Positions 43,424-51,479 of a stretch of DNA of 64,000 nt are shown here, piece after piece. The notes beneath the pieces are model-generated. The model had not been told where the DNA came from, did no database searches, and worked only from the letters and a program-made list of their open reading frames with translations. The translations under genes were made by a program, and so were the position numbers. The stretch covers positions 1 to 64,000 of the forward strand of contig UEIJ01000028.1 in the NCBI GenBank assembly GCA_900470195.1, given 5' to 3'. Position 1 is the first letter of the stretch. Each line of letters begins with the position of its first letter. This DNA is from Hyphomicrobiales bacterium (lineage in GTDB: Bacteria; Pseudomonadota; Alphaproteobacteria; Rhizobiales; Rhizobiaceae).

Positions 43424-45520
43424 TTAAATGCGTTCGATCAGGAAATAGGTCGTTGGTCCGGGCGGGTTCGGCAGAACAGAAACATTGTTCCACAGCTCGA
43501 CATTTAGCCCATCCGATCCGTTACCCGTAATCGCCGGAGGCTGCACCACGCCATCCAGTCCGACCGGGGATATGCGCCACGCCGTGTTGATCGGCATCTT
43601 GAACCAGACATACCCAACCTTGATCTGCACCGGCAGAGTGCCAAAGTTGCTGACCGTCTTTTCTTCGCTGTCGGTAAAAACCATGTCGGTATTGCGTGCA
43701 TCCGTGGTGAAGATCAGCAATAGCTTACTGCTATTTGCTACCGTCTGGCCATCGAGGGAAGAAACCGCCAGCATACCCGCACCGGAAGCCGAACCAACCC
43801 AAAGCTGCCCGAACTGTACCGGCTGGGTGATCGATGAGAATGCAAGTGCTTCCGTATGCGGCGTGACAACCCGCATCTGTTTCGCCGCAATATCAAGCCT
43901 GATCTCTCCGGTATCGCTGACATATGTCCCCGAGGCTGCATCGCTTGGATTTGTTACAGCCAAAACTCCATTGCTACGAAGGAATGCGATGGCGTCCGCA
44001 CGGGTGCTGATCTGGCGAGGGGAACCGACCGACACAGCGTCTGGTGCGAGCGGTGCATCGCCTTGTGCGAACCGCGACATTAGTGACATGATCGTCACCG
44101 CATCCGGTTCCTCCATGTCCAGCCCGACCAGATGTCCGATATCCTGTATCTGCGCCACCACGCGATGCAACGCCTTTGCAACATCTCCGCGGCGGAAAAG
44201 GAGCGCTGACAGCGTTTCACCGGCACGGGCAACGGGATCAAGTGCCGTTCGGTAAGGACGGATATACTGTTCGTTAAAGTCGCTACTGCCATAGCCAAGG
44301 ACAAGTGCTCCATTGCTGTGTCGGCACAGAATATTCCAGTCCTGCAGCGCGGCATAGGCCGGCATAGCCAGCCCCGCCTCGTAGCGATGCCTGTTCCAGA
44401 AAACGTGGTCATACTCCGTCATCACAAATGGCTTGCCGGCCAGACGTGTCGAAGCCGCATTGCGGACGTAAGCCACCGCTCCCTCAAACGAACTGGTCTG
44501 GAGTATCGGCCCTGTCATATTGTCGTTGGGATCGTGATAGGTATTCATCGCCACCGCCTGTTGATTGCGGCGTGTAAGCGTAGTCTGGATACCATATCCG
44601 TTATTATACGGTGCTACGATGCCCTTGAAGCCCATCGCATAAATACAGTCGCTCATTTTCTTCGCCGTCTCGGTTTCAGCCGACACGCAGAAACGGGCAA
44701 AATCGCTCAGTCGTTTGGACGCGGCGTAACGGTCCGAAGGTAGCGAAACTGTCCCGTTTTCAATTTGCTCGCTCACCAGCAACTCACCGCCCCAGGCAGT
44801 CTGCAAGGCAGCTGTGGCACCATATTGCTCCTTCAGCCAAGCATTGAACGGCCGCTTCAATTCCGGCAGCGCCTGGAGGTCGCCGTTGGCATAGACCCAC
44901 GAATTGAACGCCAGTCCATTTTCGTTGAACGGCACAACAACCGCCATTGCCGGGTCTTCGAAAGGCACAAGCCCGGTATAGGGATTGACCGTCCCGAATA
45001 TGTCCACCTGAAAGCGCAGCCAATGGCCGAAAGCCGCATTTTCAACATGCGTCTTGAGCTTCAGCCTGCCTTCCGTTCCCCAGCGGTCAGTTACACCGCC
45101 CAACGCGCCGCCATTGGATGTGAGGCCATCTACGATCCAGTAGATACCGTTTTGCTTCAATGCGGCCATGTAGTAGCGAAACCGATCAAGAATGTCCTGT
45201 CGGTATTCGAAATCCTGAAGCTGCCCCTCCATCAAAGCAATGTCGAGAAAATGGAACCGTACGCAATTATATCCATGGCGACGCAGCTGAACGGCCATCC
45301 TGTCCGCTGTCACATGGTCGGGAATAGTTGCAATGGCTCCGCACAGCAGCCGATATGGAACGGCCGGATTGCTCTGCAATGCGATCTGACCATCCGAATT
45401 GACGATGAGCCGTCGCTCCTCGGTAATCGGTGGGTTCAATAGGAATGTCGAAAAATCGAGCGGACTGCCAGCATCAATCTCGAGATTCTGCTGAGTAACT
45501 GGTAGCCAAATGTCGGTCAT
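43424..45520 (-). CDS. Glycoside-hydrolase-like (clan A) protein, cytoplasmic paralogue
   Basis: A 698-residue protein with a TIM-barrel hydrolase core. Candidate acid/base Glu200 is in VVVPFNENG and nucleophile Glu369 in VMTEYDHVFWNRHRYE, the spacing expected for GH clan A (GH5-like). It is colinear over its length with the gene at 59101-61293 (for example WLPVT-NNLEI-AGSPLDFS at the start, FN-YGIQTTLTRRNQQAV in the middle), but lacks a signal peptide (MTDIWLPV). C-terminal beta-rich modules follow. Substrate unknown, presumably a self-made polysaccharide. A hairpin buries its Shine-Dalgarno. It is neither in an operon nor near the polysaccharide genes. Confidence 0.75.
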   Translation of the reverse strand: MTDIWLPVTQQNLEIDAGSPLDFSTFLLNPPITEERRLIVNSDGQIALQSNPAVPYRLLCGAIATIPDHVTADRMAVQLRRHGYNCVRFHFLDIALMEGQLQDFEYRQDILDRFRYYMAALKQNGIYWIVDGLTSNGGALGGVTDRWGTEGRLKLKTHVENAAFGHWLRFQVDIFGTVNPYTGLVPFEDPAMAVVVPFNENGLAFNSWVYANGDLQALPELKRPFNAWLKEQYGATAALQTAWGGELLVSEQIENGTVSLPSDRYAASKRLSDFARFCVSAETETAKKMSDCIYAMGFKGIVAPYNNGYGIQTTLTRRNQQAVAMNTYHDPNDNMTGPILQTSSFEGAVAYVRNAASTRLAGKPFVMTEYDHVFWNRHRYEAGLAMPAYAALQDWNILCRHSNGALVLGYGSSDFNEQYIRPYRTALDPVARAGETLSALLFRRGDVAKALHRVVAQIQDIGHLVGLDMEEPDAVTIMSLMSRFAQGDAPLAPDAVSVGSPRQISTRADAIAFLRSNGVLAVTNPSDAASGTYVSDTGEIRLDIAAKQMRVVTPHTEALAFSSITQPVQFGQLWVGSASGAGMLAVSSLDGQTVANSSKLLLIFTTDARNTDMVFTDSEEKTVSNFGTLPVQIKVGYVWFKMPINTAWRISPVGLDGVVQPPAITGNGSDGLNVELWNNVSVLPNPPGPTTYFLIERI

Positions 45521-45524
45521 ATCG

Positions 45525-45552
45525 TATCTCCACTGTTGACCAGTGGGAGATA
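45525..45552 (-). promoter_or_regulatory. Hairpin sequestering the Shine-Dalgarno of the GH-like gene
   Basis: On the minus strand TATCTCC-C-ACTG, loop GTCAA, CAGTGGAGATA form an 11-bp stem with a single bulged C. The right arm contains the GGAGA ribosome-binding site, 5 nt from ATG 45520. Ribosome entry would need this stem to open. Confidence 0.7.
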
Positions 45553-45573
45553 ACAGCCTGCCCGGGTATGGGG

Positions 45574-45595
45574 ATAAATTCCTACTGGAATTTAT
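45574..45595. repeat. Short inverted repeat upstream of the GH-like gene
   Basis: ATAAATTCC-TACT-GGAATTTAT is a perfect 9-bp AT-rich dyad with a 4-nt loop, 54 bp upstream of the GH-like start. It could be an operator. Confidence 0.5.
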
Positions 45596-45600
45596 TCCGT

Positions 45601-45697
45601 GCGGTTCCGGTTTAAATTAAGTCGCCGGAACCGCTCTATCCATTGTCTTTACGCGCCTCTGGGTCCCGAAAGCCGCTTCGCACTTTTCGGGATGCAC
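45601..45697. repeat. Composite palindromic intergenic element, type B copy 2
   Basis: GCGGTTCCGG (45601-45610) pairs CCGGAACCGC (45625-45634). Further on, TCCCGAAA pairs TTTCGGGA within GGTCCCGAAAGCCG...GCACTTTTCGGGATGCAC, matching the element at 28770-28806. The hslO stop lies 10 bp to the right, so the second dyad may also serve as its terminator. The roughly 97-bp composite resembles Brucella-type intergenic repeats; family identity not verified. Confidence 0.55.
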
Positions 45698-45706
45698 TTC
45701 AGAGCG

Positions 45707-46729
45707 TCAGTTTTCGAACTCCGCCGCATCAAACTCATAGAGTTTGGAACAGAACTCACAAGTCACGGAAATTTTGCCGTTATCCGCGCTTTCTGCAATT
45801 TCGTCGGCTGTAAAGCCTGACAGCACGCCGGAAATTTTCTCTCGCGAGCACGAGCACTCATCCAGCACAGGCACAGAGTCGAACACACGCACGCCGCGTT
45901 CGTGAAACAGCCGATAAAGCAGCCGCTCCGAGCCAACTTGCGGGTCTGTCAGTTCCGAACTTTCAATCGTGCCGACCAGCGAGCGAGCCTCGTCCCAAGC
46001 GTCATCTTCCGGATGGAAGGCGGCTTCGGCGTCATCCTCATCGCCACCCGGCAGATCGGGAATGCGCGCGCGCAACTCGGATTCAGGCAGGAACTGAATA
46101 ATCAACCCGCCAGCACGCCACTGTTCGACAGGCTTTCCATCGACGCCGCGCTCGACAAGCTTGGCGACGCTCAGCTTGAGGTCAGTCGGAATCTGTTCCG
46201 ACTGACGGAAATAGGTCGTAGCGATTTCTTCCAGCGTCGAGCCATCAAGCGCAACGATACCTTGATAACGCTGGGTATAGGCGCCCTGATCGACAGTGAA
46301 GGCAAGCGTGCCGCGCCCCAGCAGCTCCTCCGGCTTCGTCTTGTTTGCGGTGATCGCCTCCTTCAGCCGCTCCGCGTCAAAACGTGCGTAGGCACGGACT
46401 GAACGTGGAGTACGGAAATCGACCACCAGCATGTCGACCGGGCCGTCGGACTGCGTCTGGAAGATGAACTTGCCTTCGAATTTGAGCGAAGTGCCGAGCA
46501 ATACGGTCAGAACCGTTGCTTCTCCCAGCAGGCGAGCCACTTCTTCGGGATAGTCATGGCGTTTCAGAATGCCGTCGATGCTCGGGCCAAGCTGAACCGC
46601 GCGGCCACGCACGTCGAGCCCTTCTACCTGAAAGGGAACGACGGCGTCATCGCCTGCGAAGTCTAAATCGCCCAGATTGACCGGGATGTTTCCGACTTCG
46701 GTATGCTCGTTGCTGGTCTTATCAGCCAA
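45707..46729 (-). CDS. hslO: Hsp33 redox-regulated chaperone
   Basis: A 340-residue Hsp33. The N-terminal fold (VEGLDVRGRAVQLGPSIDGI, LLGEATVLTVLLG) and the C-terminal zinc/redox switch with DECSCSREK and CEFC (CxC...CxxC) are intact. Oxidation releases zinc and activates the holdase. The start is TTG 46729: AGGAG lies 6 nt upstream, inside the last codons of argF, whose stop is 1 nt before it. It is therefore tightly coupled to argF. The longer reading frame from 46819 overlaps argF and is rejected. Confidence 0.94.
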   Translation of the reverse strand: MADKTSNEHTEVGNIPVNLGDLDFAGDDAVVPFQVEGLDVRGRAVQLGPSIDGILKRHDYPEEVARLLGEATVLTVLLGTSLKFEGKFIFQTQSDGPVDMLVVDFRTPRSVRAYARFDAERLKEAITANKTKPEELLGRGTLAFTVDQGAYTQRYQGIVALDGSTLEEIATTYFRQSEQIPTDLKLSVAKLVERGVDGKPVEQWRAGGLIIQFLPESELRARIPDLPGGDEDDAEAAFHPEDDAWDEARSLVGTIESSELTDPQVGSERLLYRLFHERGVRVFDSVPVLDECSCSREKISGVLSGFTADEIAESADNGKISVTCEFCSKLYEFDAAEFEN

Positions 46730-46730
46730 A

Positions 46731-47657
46731 TTATGCTCCTTGCAGGCACCACGCCAGAATGGCTTTCTGGGCATGGAGCCTGTTTTCCGCTTCGTCGAAT
46801 ACGACCGATTGCGGTCCATCGATCACTTCATCCGTCACTTCCTCACCGCGATGGGCGGGCAGGCAGTGCATGAAAAGCGCCTTTGGATCAGCTTTTGCCA
46901 TCAGTCGCGCATTGACCTGATAGGGCATGAAAACGTTGTGGCCGCGGGCATGATCTTCCTGTCCCATCGAAACCCAGGTATCGGTCACGATGCAATCCGC
47001 ACCGTTCGCCGCCCGTTCCGGATCGGTGGTGGACATGATGCTCGCGCCGTTCGCTTTCGCCCAATCGACATATTGCGACTTGGGTTCGCTGCCTTCCGGC
47101 GTTGCGATATTGACGTTGAAATCAAAACGCGCCGCAGCTTCAACCAGCGAGTGGAGGACGTTGTTTCCGTCCCCCATCCAGGCAAAAGTCTTGCCGTTGA
47201 TCGGGCCGCGATGTTCCTCATATGTAAGAACGTCAGCCATGATTTGACAAGGGTGCGTATCATCCGTCAGTGCGTTGATAACCGGCACGGTTGCATATTC
47301 GGCAAGTTCGAGCATCCGGTCATGCGATGTGGTGCGGATCATGATTGCATCGACGTAGCGCGAGAGAACCTTCGCCGTGTCGGCAATCGTTTCGCTGCGT
47401 CCTAGCTGCATTTCCGAGCCGGTCAGCATAATTGTCTCGCCGCCGAGCTGGCGCATACCGACATCGAAGGACACGCGCGTACGGGTGGAGGGCTTTTCGA
47501 AGATCATTGCAAGCACCTTGCCTGCGAATGGTCTTTCCGTCTCTCCTGCCTTCAGGCGTGCCTTGCGTGCCTTGGCGTCTTCCATGATCGCACGAAGCTC
47601 CGAAGCAGGCACAGCGGAGAGGTCGATAAAGTGTTTGATTCCGTTATCGGTAGCCAT
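46731..47657 (-). CDS. argF: Ornithine carbamoyltransferase
   Basis: A 308-residue OTCase. [20 protein letters not shown] (carbamoyl-phosphate site), [14 protein letters not shown] and [17 protein letters not shown] are unmistakable. It makes citrulline in arginine synthesis. ATG 47657 lies 4 nt after the argD stop. Order argD-argF-hslO on the minus strand. Confidence 0.97.
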   Translation of the reverse strand: MATDNGIKHFIDLSAVPASELRAIMEDAKARKARLKAGETERPFAGKVLAMIFEKPSTRTRVSFDVGMRQLGGETIMLTGSEMQLGRSETIADTAKVLSRYVDAIMIRTTSHDRMLELAEYATVPVINALTDDTHPCQIMADVLTYEEHRGPINGKTFAWMGDGNNVLHSLVEAAARFDFNVNIATPEGSEPKSQYVDWAKANGASIMSTTDPERAANGADCIVTDTWVSMGQEDHARGHNVFMPYQVNARLMAKADPKALFMHCLPAHRGEEVTDEVIDGPQSVVFDEAENRLHAQKAILAWCLQGA

Positions 47658-47661
47658 GATA

Positions 47662-48873
47662 TCACGCTGTCTTACTGGTCGGATTTGCAATTGCGAGCCG
47701 TTCGACTGCCGTTTCGATGCGCTTCAGTGCTTCGCGCGCTTCTTCGGGCGTCGTGATCAACGGCGGAAGCAGACGAACAACATTGTCGCCAGCACCCACA
47801 CTCAGGAAATGCTCGTCGCGAAGAGTCTGAATGAGACTGGTATTCGGCACCACACACTTGATACCGATCAACAGGCCACGACCACGCACTTCCGAAACGA
47901 CGTCCGGGTAGCGGTCGATGATGGAGGCGAGCCCCTGTTTCATGACCAGAGCGGTAGCCTGGACATTTTCGAGGAAGCCATCTGCCAGAACAACATCAAG
48001 GACCGCATTGCCGACAGCCATGGCCAGCGGATTACCGCCATAGGTCGTGCCGTGAACACCCGCCGTCATGCCTTTGGCAGCTTCGGCAGTTGCGAGGCAG
48101 GCGCCCATCGGGAAGCCGCCGCCGATACCCTTGGCGACCGCCATGATGTCCGGCTTGATGCCAGCCCACTCATGCGCGAACAGCTTGCCGGTGCGACCGA
48201 CGCCTGTCTGCACTTCATCGAGGATCAGCAAAAGGCCCTTCTCGTCGCAGATCTGGCGCAGCATGCGCATGAATTCCTCGGGGAAACCACGCAGACCCCC
48301 TTCACCCTGAACGGGTTCCAACAGGATACCTGCGGTCTCGTCGGTGATAGCTGCACGCAATGCCGCCTCATCACCGAACGGCACCTGATCGAAACCATCG
48401 ACTTTTGGTCCAAAACCTTCGAGATATTTCGCCTGACCGCCAGCGGCAATTGTGGCCAGCGTACGGCCATGGAACGCGCCCTCAAAGGTGACAATGCGGA
48501 AACGTTCCGGATGGCCACTTACATAATGATAGCGGCGTGCGGTCTTAATGGCGCACTCAAGTGCTTCAGCACCGGAATTGGTGAAGAAGACCTTGTCGGC
48601 GAAAGTGCTCTCGACAAGACGCCGCCCGAGCTTTTCCTGAGCTGGGATTTCGTAAACGTTGGACAGATGCCACAGCTTGTCCGCCTGCGCCTTCAGCGTT
48701 TCCACCAGATGCGGATGCGAATGACCAAGCGAGTTCACAGCAATGCCAGCCGCGAAATCGAGATAACGTTCACCGCTTTCGGTAATAAGCCAGATACCCT
48801 CACCTCGCTCGAAGCGCAGAGCCGCACGATTATAGGTGTCGTAAAGCGGTTGCACGGTCGTAGCGTCGGTCAT
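47662..48873 (-). CDS. argD: Acetylornithine aminotransferase
   Basis: A 403-residue class III aminotransferase: [58 protein letters not shown] and the PLP lysine in [16 protein letters not shown]. It converts N-acetylglutamate semialdehyde to N-acetylornithine (and possibly acts in lysine synthesis). ATG 48873 has GGAGG 8 nt upstream and overlaps the end of a 23-codon ORF. The in-frame extension to 49074 reads through leader sequence and is not supported. Confidence 0.96.
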   Translation of the reverse strand: MTDATTVQPLYDTYNRAALRFERGEGIWLITESGERYLDFAAGIAVNSLGHSHPHLVETLKAQADKLWHLSNVYEIPAQEKLGRRLVESTFADKVFFTNSGAEALECAIKTARRYHYVSGHPERFRIVTFEGAFHGRTLATIAAGGQAKYLEGFGPKVDGFDQVPFGDEAALRAAITDETAGILLEPVQGEGGLRGFPEEFMRMLRQICDEKGLLLILDEVQTGVGRTGKLFAHEWAGIKPDIMAVAKGIGGGFPMGACLATAEAAKGMTAGVHGTTYGGNPLAMAVGNAVLDVVLADGFLENVQATALVMKQGLASIIDRYPDVVSEVRGRGLLIGIKCVVPNTSLIQTLRDEHFLSVGAGDNVVRLLPPLITTPEEAREALKRIETAVERLAIANPTSKTA

Positions 48874-48941
48874 AGCGTCAGGCCTCCAAAGCCCATATTG
48901 GCAGCTTGCCCGGCTGCACCGGCAAAGCTGTGTTTTCCCAT
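48870..48941 (-). CDS. Possible 23-residue leader peptide overlapping argD
   Basis: An ATG at 48941 with AGGA 6 nt upstream opens a 23-codon frame (begins [17 protein letters not shown], Gly/Ala-rich) whose TGA overlaps the argD ATG (ATGA). It has no run of arginine codons, so a classical attenuation peptide is unlikely; coupling of argD translation is more plausible. No homologue is known to me. Confidence 0.35.
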   Translation of the reverse strand: MGKHSFAGAAGQAANMGFGGLTL

Positions 48942-49084
48942 AGATAGTCCTCAGGCACTCGAAACGGTTCCCACCTTTCGACGAGCGCCCAACACTCCAT
49001 TCCAAACCGTCACGAAACCACAACAGGACATGAGAGGAATGGCCCTGATGACTCCAACTCCTCGCCTGAGCCACCGGCAGAAAT

Positions 49085-49105
49085 AAAAAACCGCCCTCAG
49101 GGCGG
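49085..49105 (-). terminator. Promoter-proximal terminator-like hairpin before argD
   Basis: On the minus strand CCGCCC-TGA-GGGCGG is followed by TTTTTTATTT. It sits about 10 nt after the predicted transcript start and 210 nt before argD, with no other minus-strand gene upstream, so it may attenuate argDF transcription or end a very short RNA. Confidence 0.6.
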
Positions 49106-49122
49106 CATGTTTATCTCGCGCG

Positions 49123-49151
49123 TATATTGGCGTTCATGGAAAAAATGTCAA
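49123..49151 (-). promoter_or_regulatory. Probable argD promoter
   Basis: On the minus strand TTGACA (49146-49151) is followed by AATATA or ATATAC at 17-18 bp spacing (around 49123-49128). The -35 is perfect. It is the only strong promoter visible before argD. Confidence 0.55.
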
Positions 49152-49451
49152 TCAAAGCAAGCGAGGTTTAAAGGCATCTTTCGGCATGAGTTCATGCATT
49201 TTCGCGCTCTTGCAACATTCCGGCAAGGAAGGTGGCTTTACGCGGACATTGACACTATATAGAGAAGGATTTTTCCACGGCTGAGACTGCCAGACGGCAT
49301 GTTCGTCCCGCAAGTCCGCGATGTTCTATCCTGAAACAATCCGGGTTTCAGTTCAGAAGAAATCGCGCGCGAAATTTCTGCGCGATCAAATAAAAACCGC
49401 GTTTGGCACCCAAGTTGGGGAAAACTGTAAAAATGGAATCTGCCTGACAAG

Positions 49452-49618
49452 GCTATCCCTTGTCATGGAGTCGTTGGATATTGTAGTTTCTTTTTAGAGA
49501 TTAAAGCTACATTTCGTGCGGCGGACCTAGTCACCCGGATAGATATGGTGTTTGCGCTTGGAGCGATCCGAGAACACTGGTGGATTCCGGATAACGAAAA
49601 TGATTGGAGCCCAGGGCG
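49452..49618 (+). promoter_or_regulatory. gcrA upstream region with two GANTC sites
   Basis: GAGTC (49468-49472) and GATTC (49583-49587) are CcrM methylation sites in the gcrA upstream region. In Caulobacter GcrA acts at methylated GANTC promoters. No clear CtrA box is seen. The stretch 49152-49451 shows no gene or notable dyad. Confidence 0.45.
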
Positions 49619-50158
49619 ATGAACTGGACAGACGAACGCGTCGAACTACTGAAGAAACTGTGGAGTGAAGGCTTGAGCGCAAGCCAGATCGCAGCGCAGC
49701 TTGGCGGCGTCAGCCGTAACGCAGTGATCGGCAAAGTGCACCGTTTGAAGCTTTCGGGCCGTGGCAAAACCACGACCGCTGCTCCGCGCAGCAAGAAAGT
49801 CAATACGGTTGCCGCAGCGCCACGTCCTGCAGCACAACACTCAACCGGCGTGCATACGACGACGATGCGCACGGCCACAGTCACCAAGACGGTCGGCGCC
49901 ACCGCCCTTCAGATGGACTACGCCGTGGACGTCGTTGCGGAAACCGTGGTCAAGCCTGCTTCCGACGTGGTGGTCCCCATTTCGCGCCGTCTCTCGCTGC
50001 TGCAGTTGAGCGAACGCACCTGCAAATGGCCGATCGGTGACCCGCTGAACGAAGATTTCCATTTCTGTGGCCATGAGTCCGGTGAATCGAGCCCATATTG
50101 CAGCTACCATTCACGTTTGGCTTTCCAGCCGACCGCGGAGCGTCGCCGGGCGCGCTGA
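49619..50158 (+). CDS. gcrA: GcrA cell cycle regulator
   Basis: A 179-residue GcrA. The N-terminal DNA-binding part MNWTDERVELLKKLWSEGLS, AAQLGGVSRNAVIGKVHRLK is diagnostic, followed by a basic Ala/Thr linker and a C-terminal module RTCKWPIGDP with CGHES and YCSYH (Cys/His). It binds sigma70-RNA polymerase at methylated GANTC promoters to control cell-cycle genes. ATG 49619 is chosen with GGAGCCCAGGG upstream. Confidence 0.95.
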   Translation: MNWTDERVELLKKLWSEGLSASQIAAQLGGVSRNAVIGKVHRLKLSGRGKTTTAAPRSKKVNTVAAAPRPAAQHSTGVHTTTMRTATVTKTVGATALQMDYAVDVVAETVVKPASDVVVPISRRLSLLQLSERTCKWPIGDPLNEDFHFCGHESGESSPYCSYHSRLAFQPTAERRRAR

Positions 50159-50187
50159 TTGAAGGGAATAGGTGAGTAAGGGAATAA

Positions 50188-50223
50188 GGGAGCTGTCGAC
50201 CATGTTCGACATCTCCCTTTTTT
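50188..50223 (+). terminator. gcrA terminator
   Basis: GGGAGCTGTCGA and TCGACATCTCCC form a 12-bp stem with one mismatch, loop CCATGT, then TTTTTT. It separates gcrA from the convergent polysaccharide locus. Confidence 0.9.
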
Positions 50224-50342
50224 CTATTCCCGCACTTCCTCAGAACCTGAACCAAAAAAAGCGGCATATATATGCGAAAGGGCGACTTTCGAGTACGGGC
50301 GCACAAACCAATTTGCCGCCACACAGGCTACTGGGAACAGGT

Positions 50343-51479
50343 TCATATTCCCCTACTACTCCCTTCTTCATAGACCTTCAGCGTGCGGTCAGCGATCCCG
50401 CTCCAGCTGTAATCCCGTGCGATCCAGTCGATCAATTCCTGCGACTGCTCGCCGGTCAAAGGCTTATCAATTTTCCGGCGCAGCCCATCCTTCAATGCAT
50501 CCACGTCGCCAAGTGGAAAGTAGCTGTCCTTCGAAAGTCCGACTTCCACATTCGCAGTGATATCGCTTGCAAGCACGTTCAAGCCGTATCCCATGGCCTC
50601 CAGAAGCGCGATCGGCATGCCCTCATGGCTAGATGGCAAGACGAATAACGCGGCCTGACTGAACAAGGCTGACAGTTCTTCCCCCCGGAGCGCGCCCGTC
50701 AACACGACACCGGGCACGGTCGCTGCCCTCGCTCGGACGGTCCCGGCATATTCAGCCGTATATTCAGCCGACCCGATCAGGGCCAGTTTCAAGGAAGGAT
50801 CGGCAAGTTTTGCAAAGGCTTCGATAAGATCAAGCTGACGTTTCTCCGGAACGATCCGCGCAACAAGCGCGATGTAGCGTTTTGGAGAGAGGCCGTGCTT
50901 CTCCAGCCAGGTCGTGTCTTTGCAGGCCGGACGAAGCGTAACGCCGTTGGGGATGAAAGCGACAGGCACGTGATAGTGCTGTTGCATCGTTTGAGCGATA
51001 TCGTTGGACACCGCGATGCGCGCATTTGCAAAGCGCATCCCGCACCATTCGCCAAGCTTCAGCATGGTCCGCGCAAGACGTCCCCACTTCTGACGATTAT
51101 AATCAAAACCGTGATGCGTTACGACCGTGCGCAATCCGAACAGGCGTGCCAGCGGGACGGCTAGAGCAGGGCCGATTGCGTGAATGTGCAAGATATCCGG
51201 ACGGCTGAAACCTGCCCGCAATACGCCCAACACCGTGTGCACAATTGCCTCAAACTTCATGGAGGTCGGCGCCCAGCTTGGCGTTACCTGTACGCCCTCC
51301 CATACATAGGGCTGCTTCTTTTCGAGATAAGGACGACGCCCGATAACCTCGACATCCCAGCCCTTCGTCACATAGATCCGGGCGAGTTCCTCGACATGCT
51401 TTTCCACTCCCCCCTGCACATTTGGGATGCCACGCAGGCCCAGCATCATGACGCGAGGTCTTTTGTCGCTTCGGACCAT
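50343..51479 (-). CDS. Glycosyltransferase family 4 (exopolysaccharide locus)
   Basis: A 378-residue GT4 retaining glycosyltransferase. LGLRGIPNVQGGVEKHVEEL (N-terminal acceptor domain), HIHAIGPALAVPLARL, VTHHGFDYNRQKW and the C-terminal FVLPSSHEGMPIALLEAMGY with the nucleotide-sugar E-x7-E site are clear. ATG 51479 overlaps the upstream GT4 stop (ATGA). It adds a sugar to the growing repeat unit on the cytoplasmic face. Last gene of the leftward operon 56364-50343. Confidence 0.9.
   Translation of the reverse strand: MVRSDKRPRVMMLGLRGIPNVQGGVEKHVEELARIYVTKGWDVEVIGRRPYLEKKQPYVWEGVQVTPSWAPTSMKFEAIVHTVLGVLRAGFSRPDILHIHAIGPALAVPLARLFGLRTVVTHHGFDYNRQKWGRLARTMLKLGEWCGMRFANARIAVSNDIAQTMQQHYHVPVAFIPNGVTLRPACKDTTWLEKHGLSPKRYIALVARIVPEKRQLDLIEAFAKLADPSLKLALIGSAEYTAEYAGTVRARAATVPGVVLTGALRGEELSALFSQAALFVLPSSHEGMPIALLEAMGYGLNVLASDITANVEVGLSKDSYFPLGDVDALKDGLRRKIDKPLTGEQSQELIDWIARDYSWSGIADRTLKVYEEGSSRGI

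Noticed and set aside
48961..48990. Possible third copy of the CCGGTTCCCAC-type repeat upstream of argD
   Set aside because: Only ACGGTTCCCACCTTTCG resembles it; the palindrome arms are missing.
47377..49086. Long plus-strand open frame opposite argF/argD
   Set aside because: Shadow of argF and argD and without a recognised protein family.
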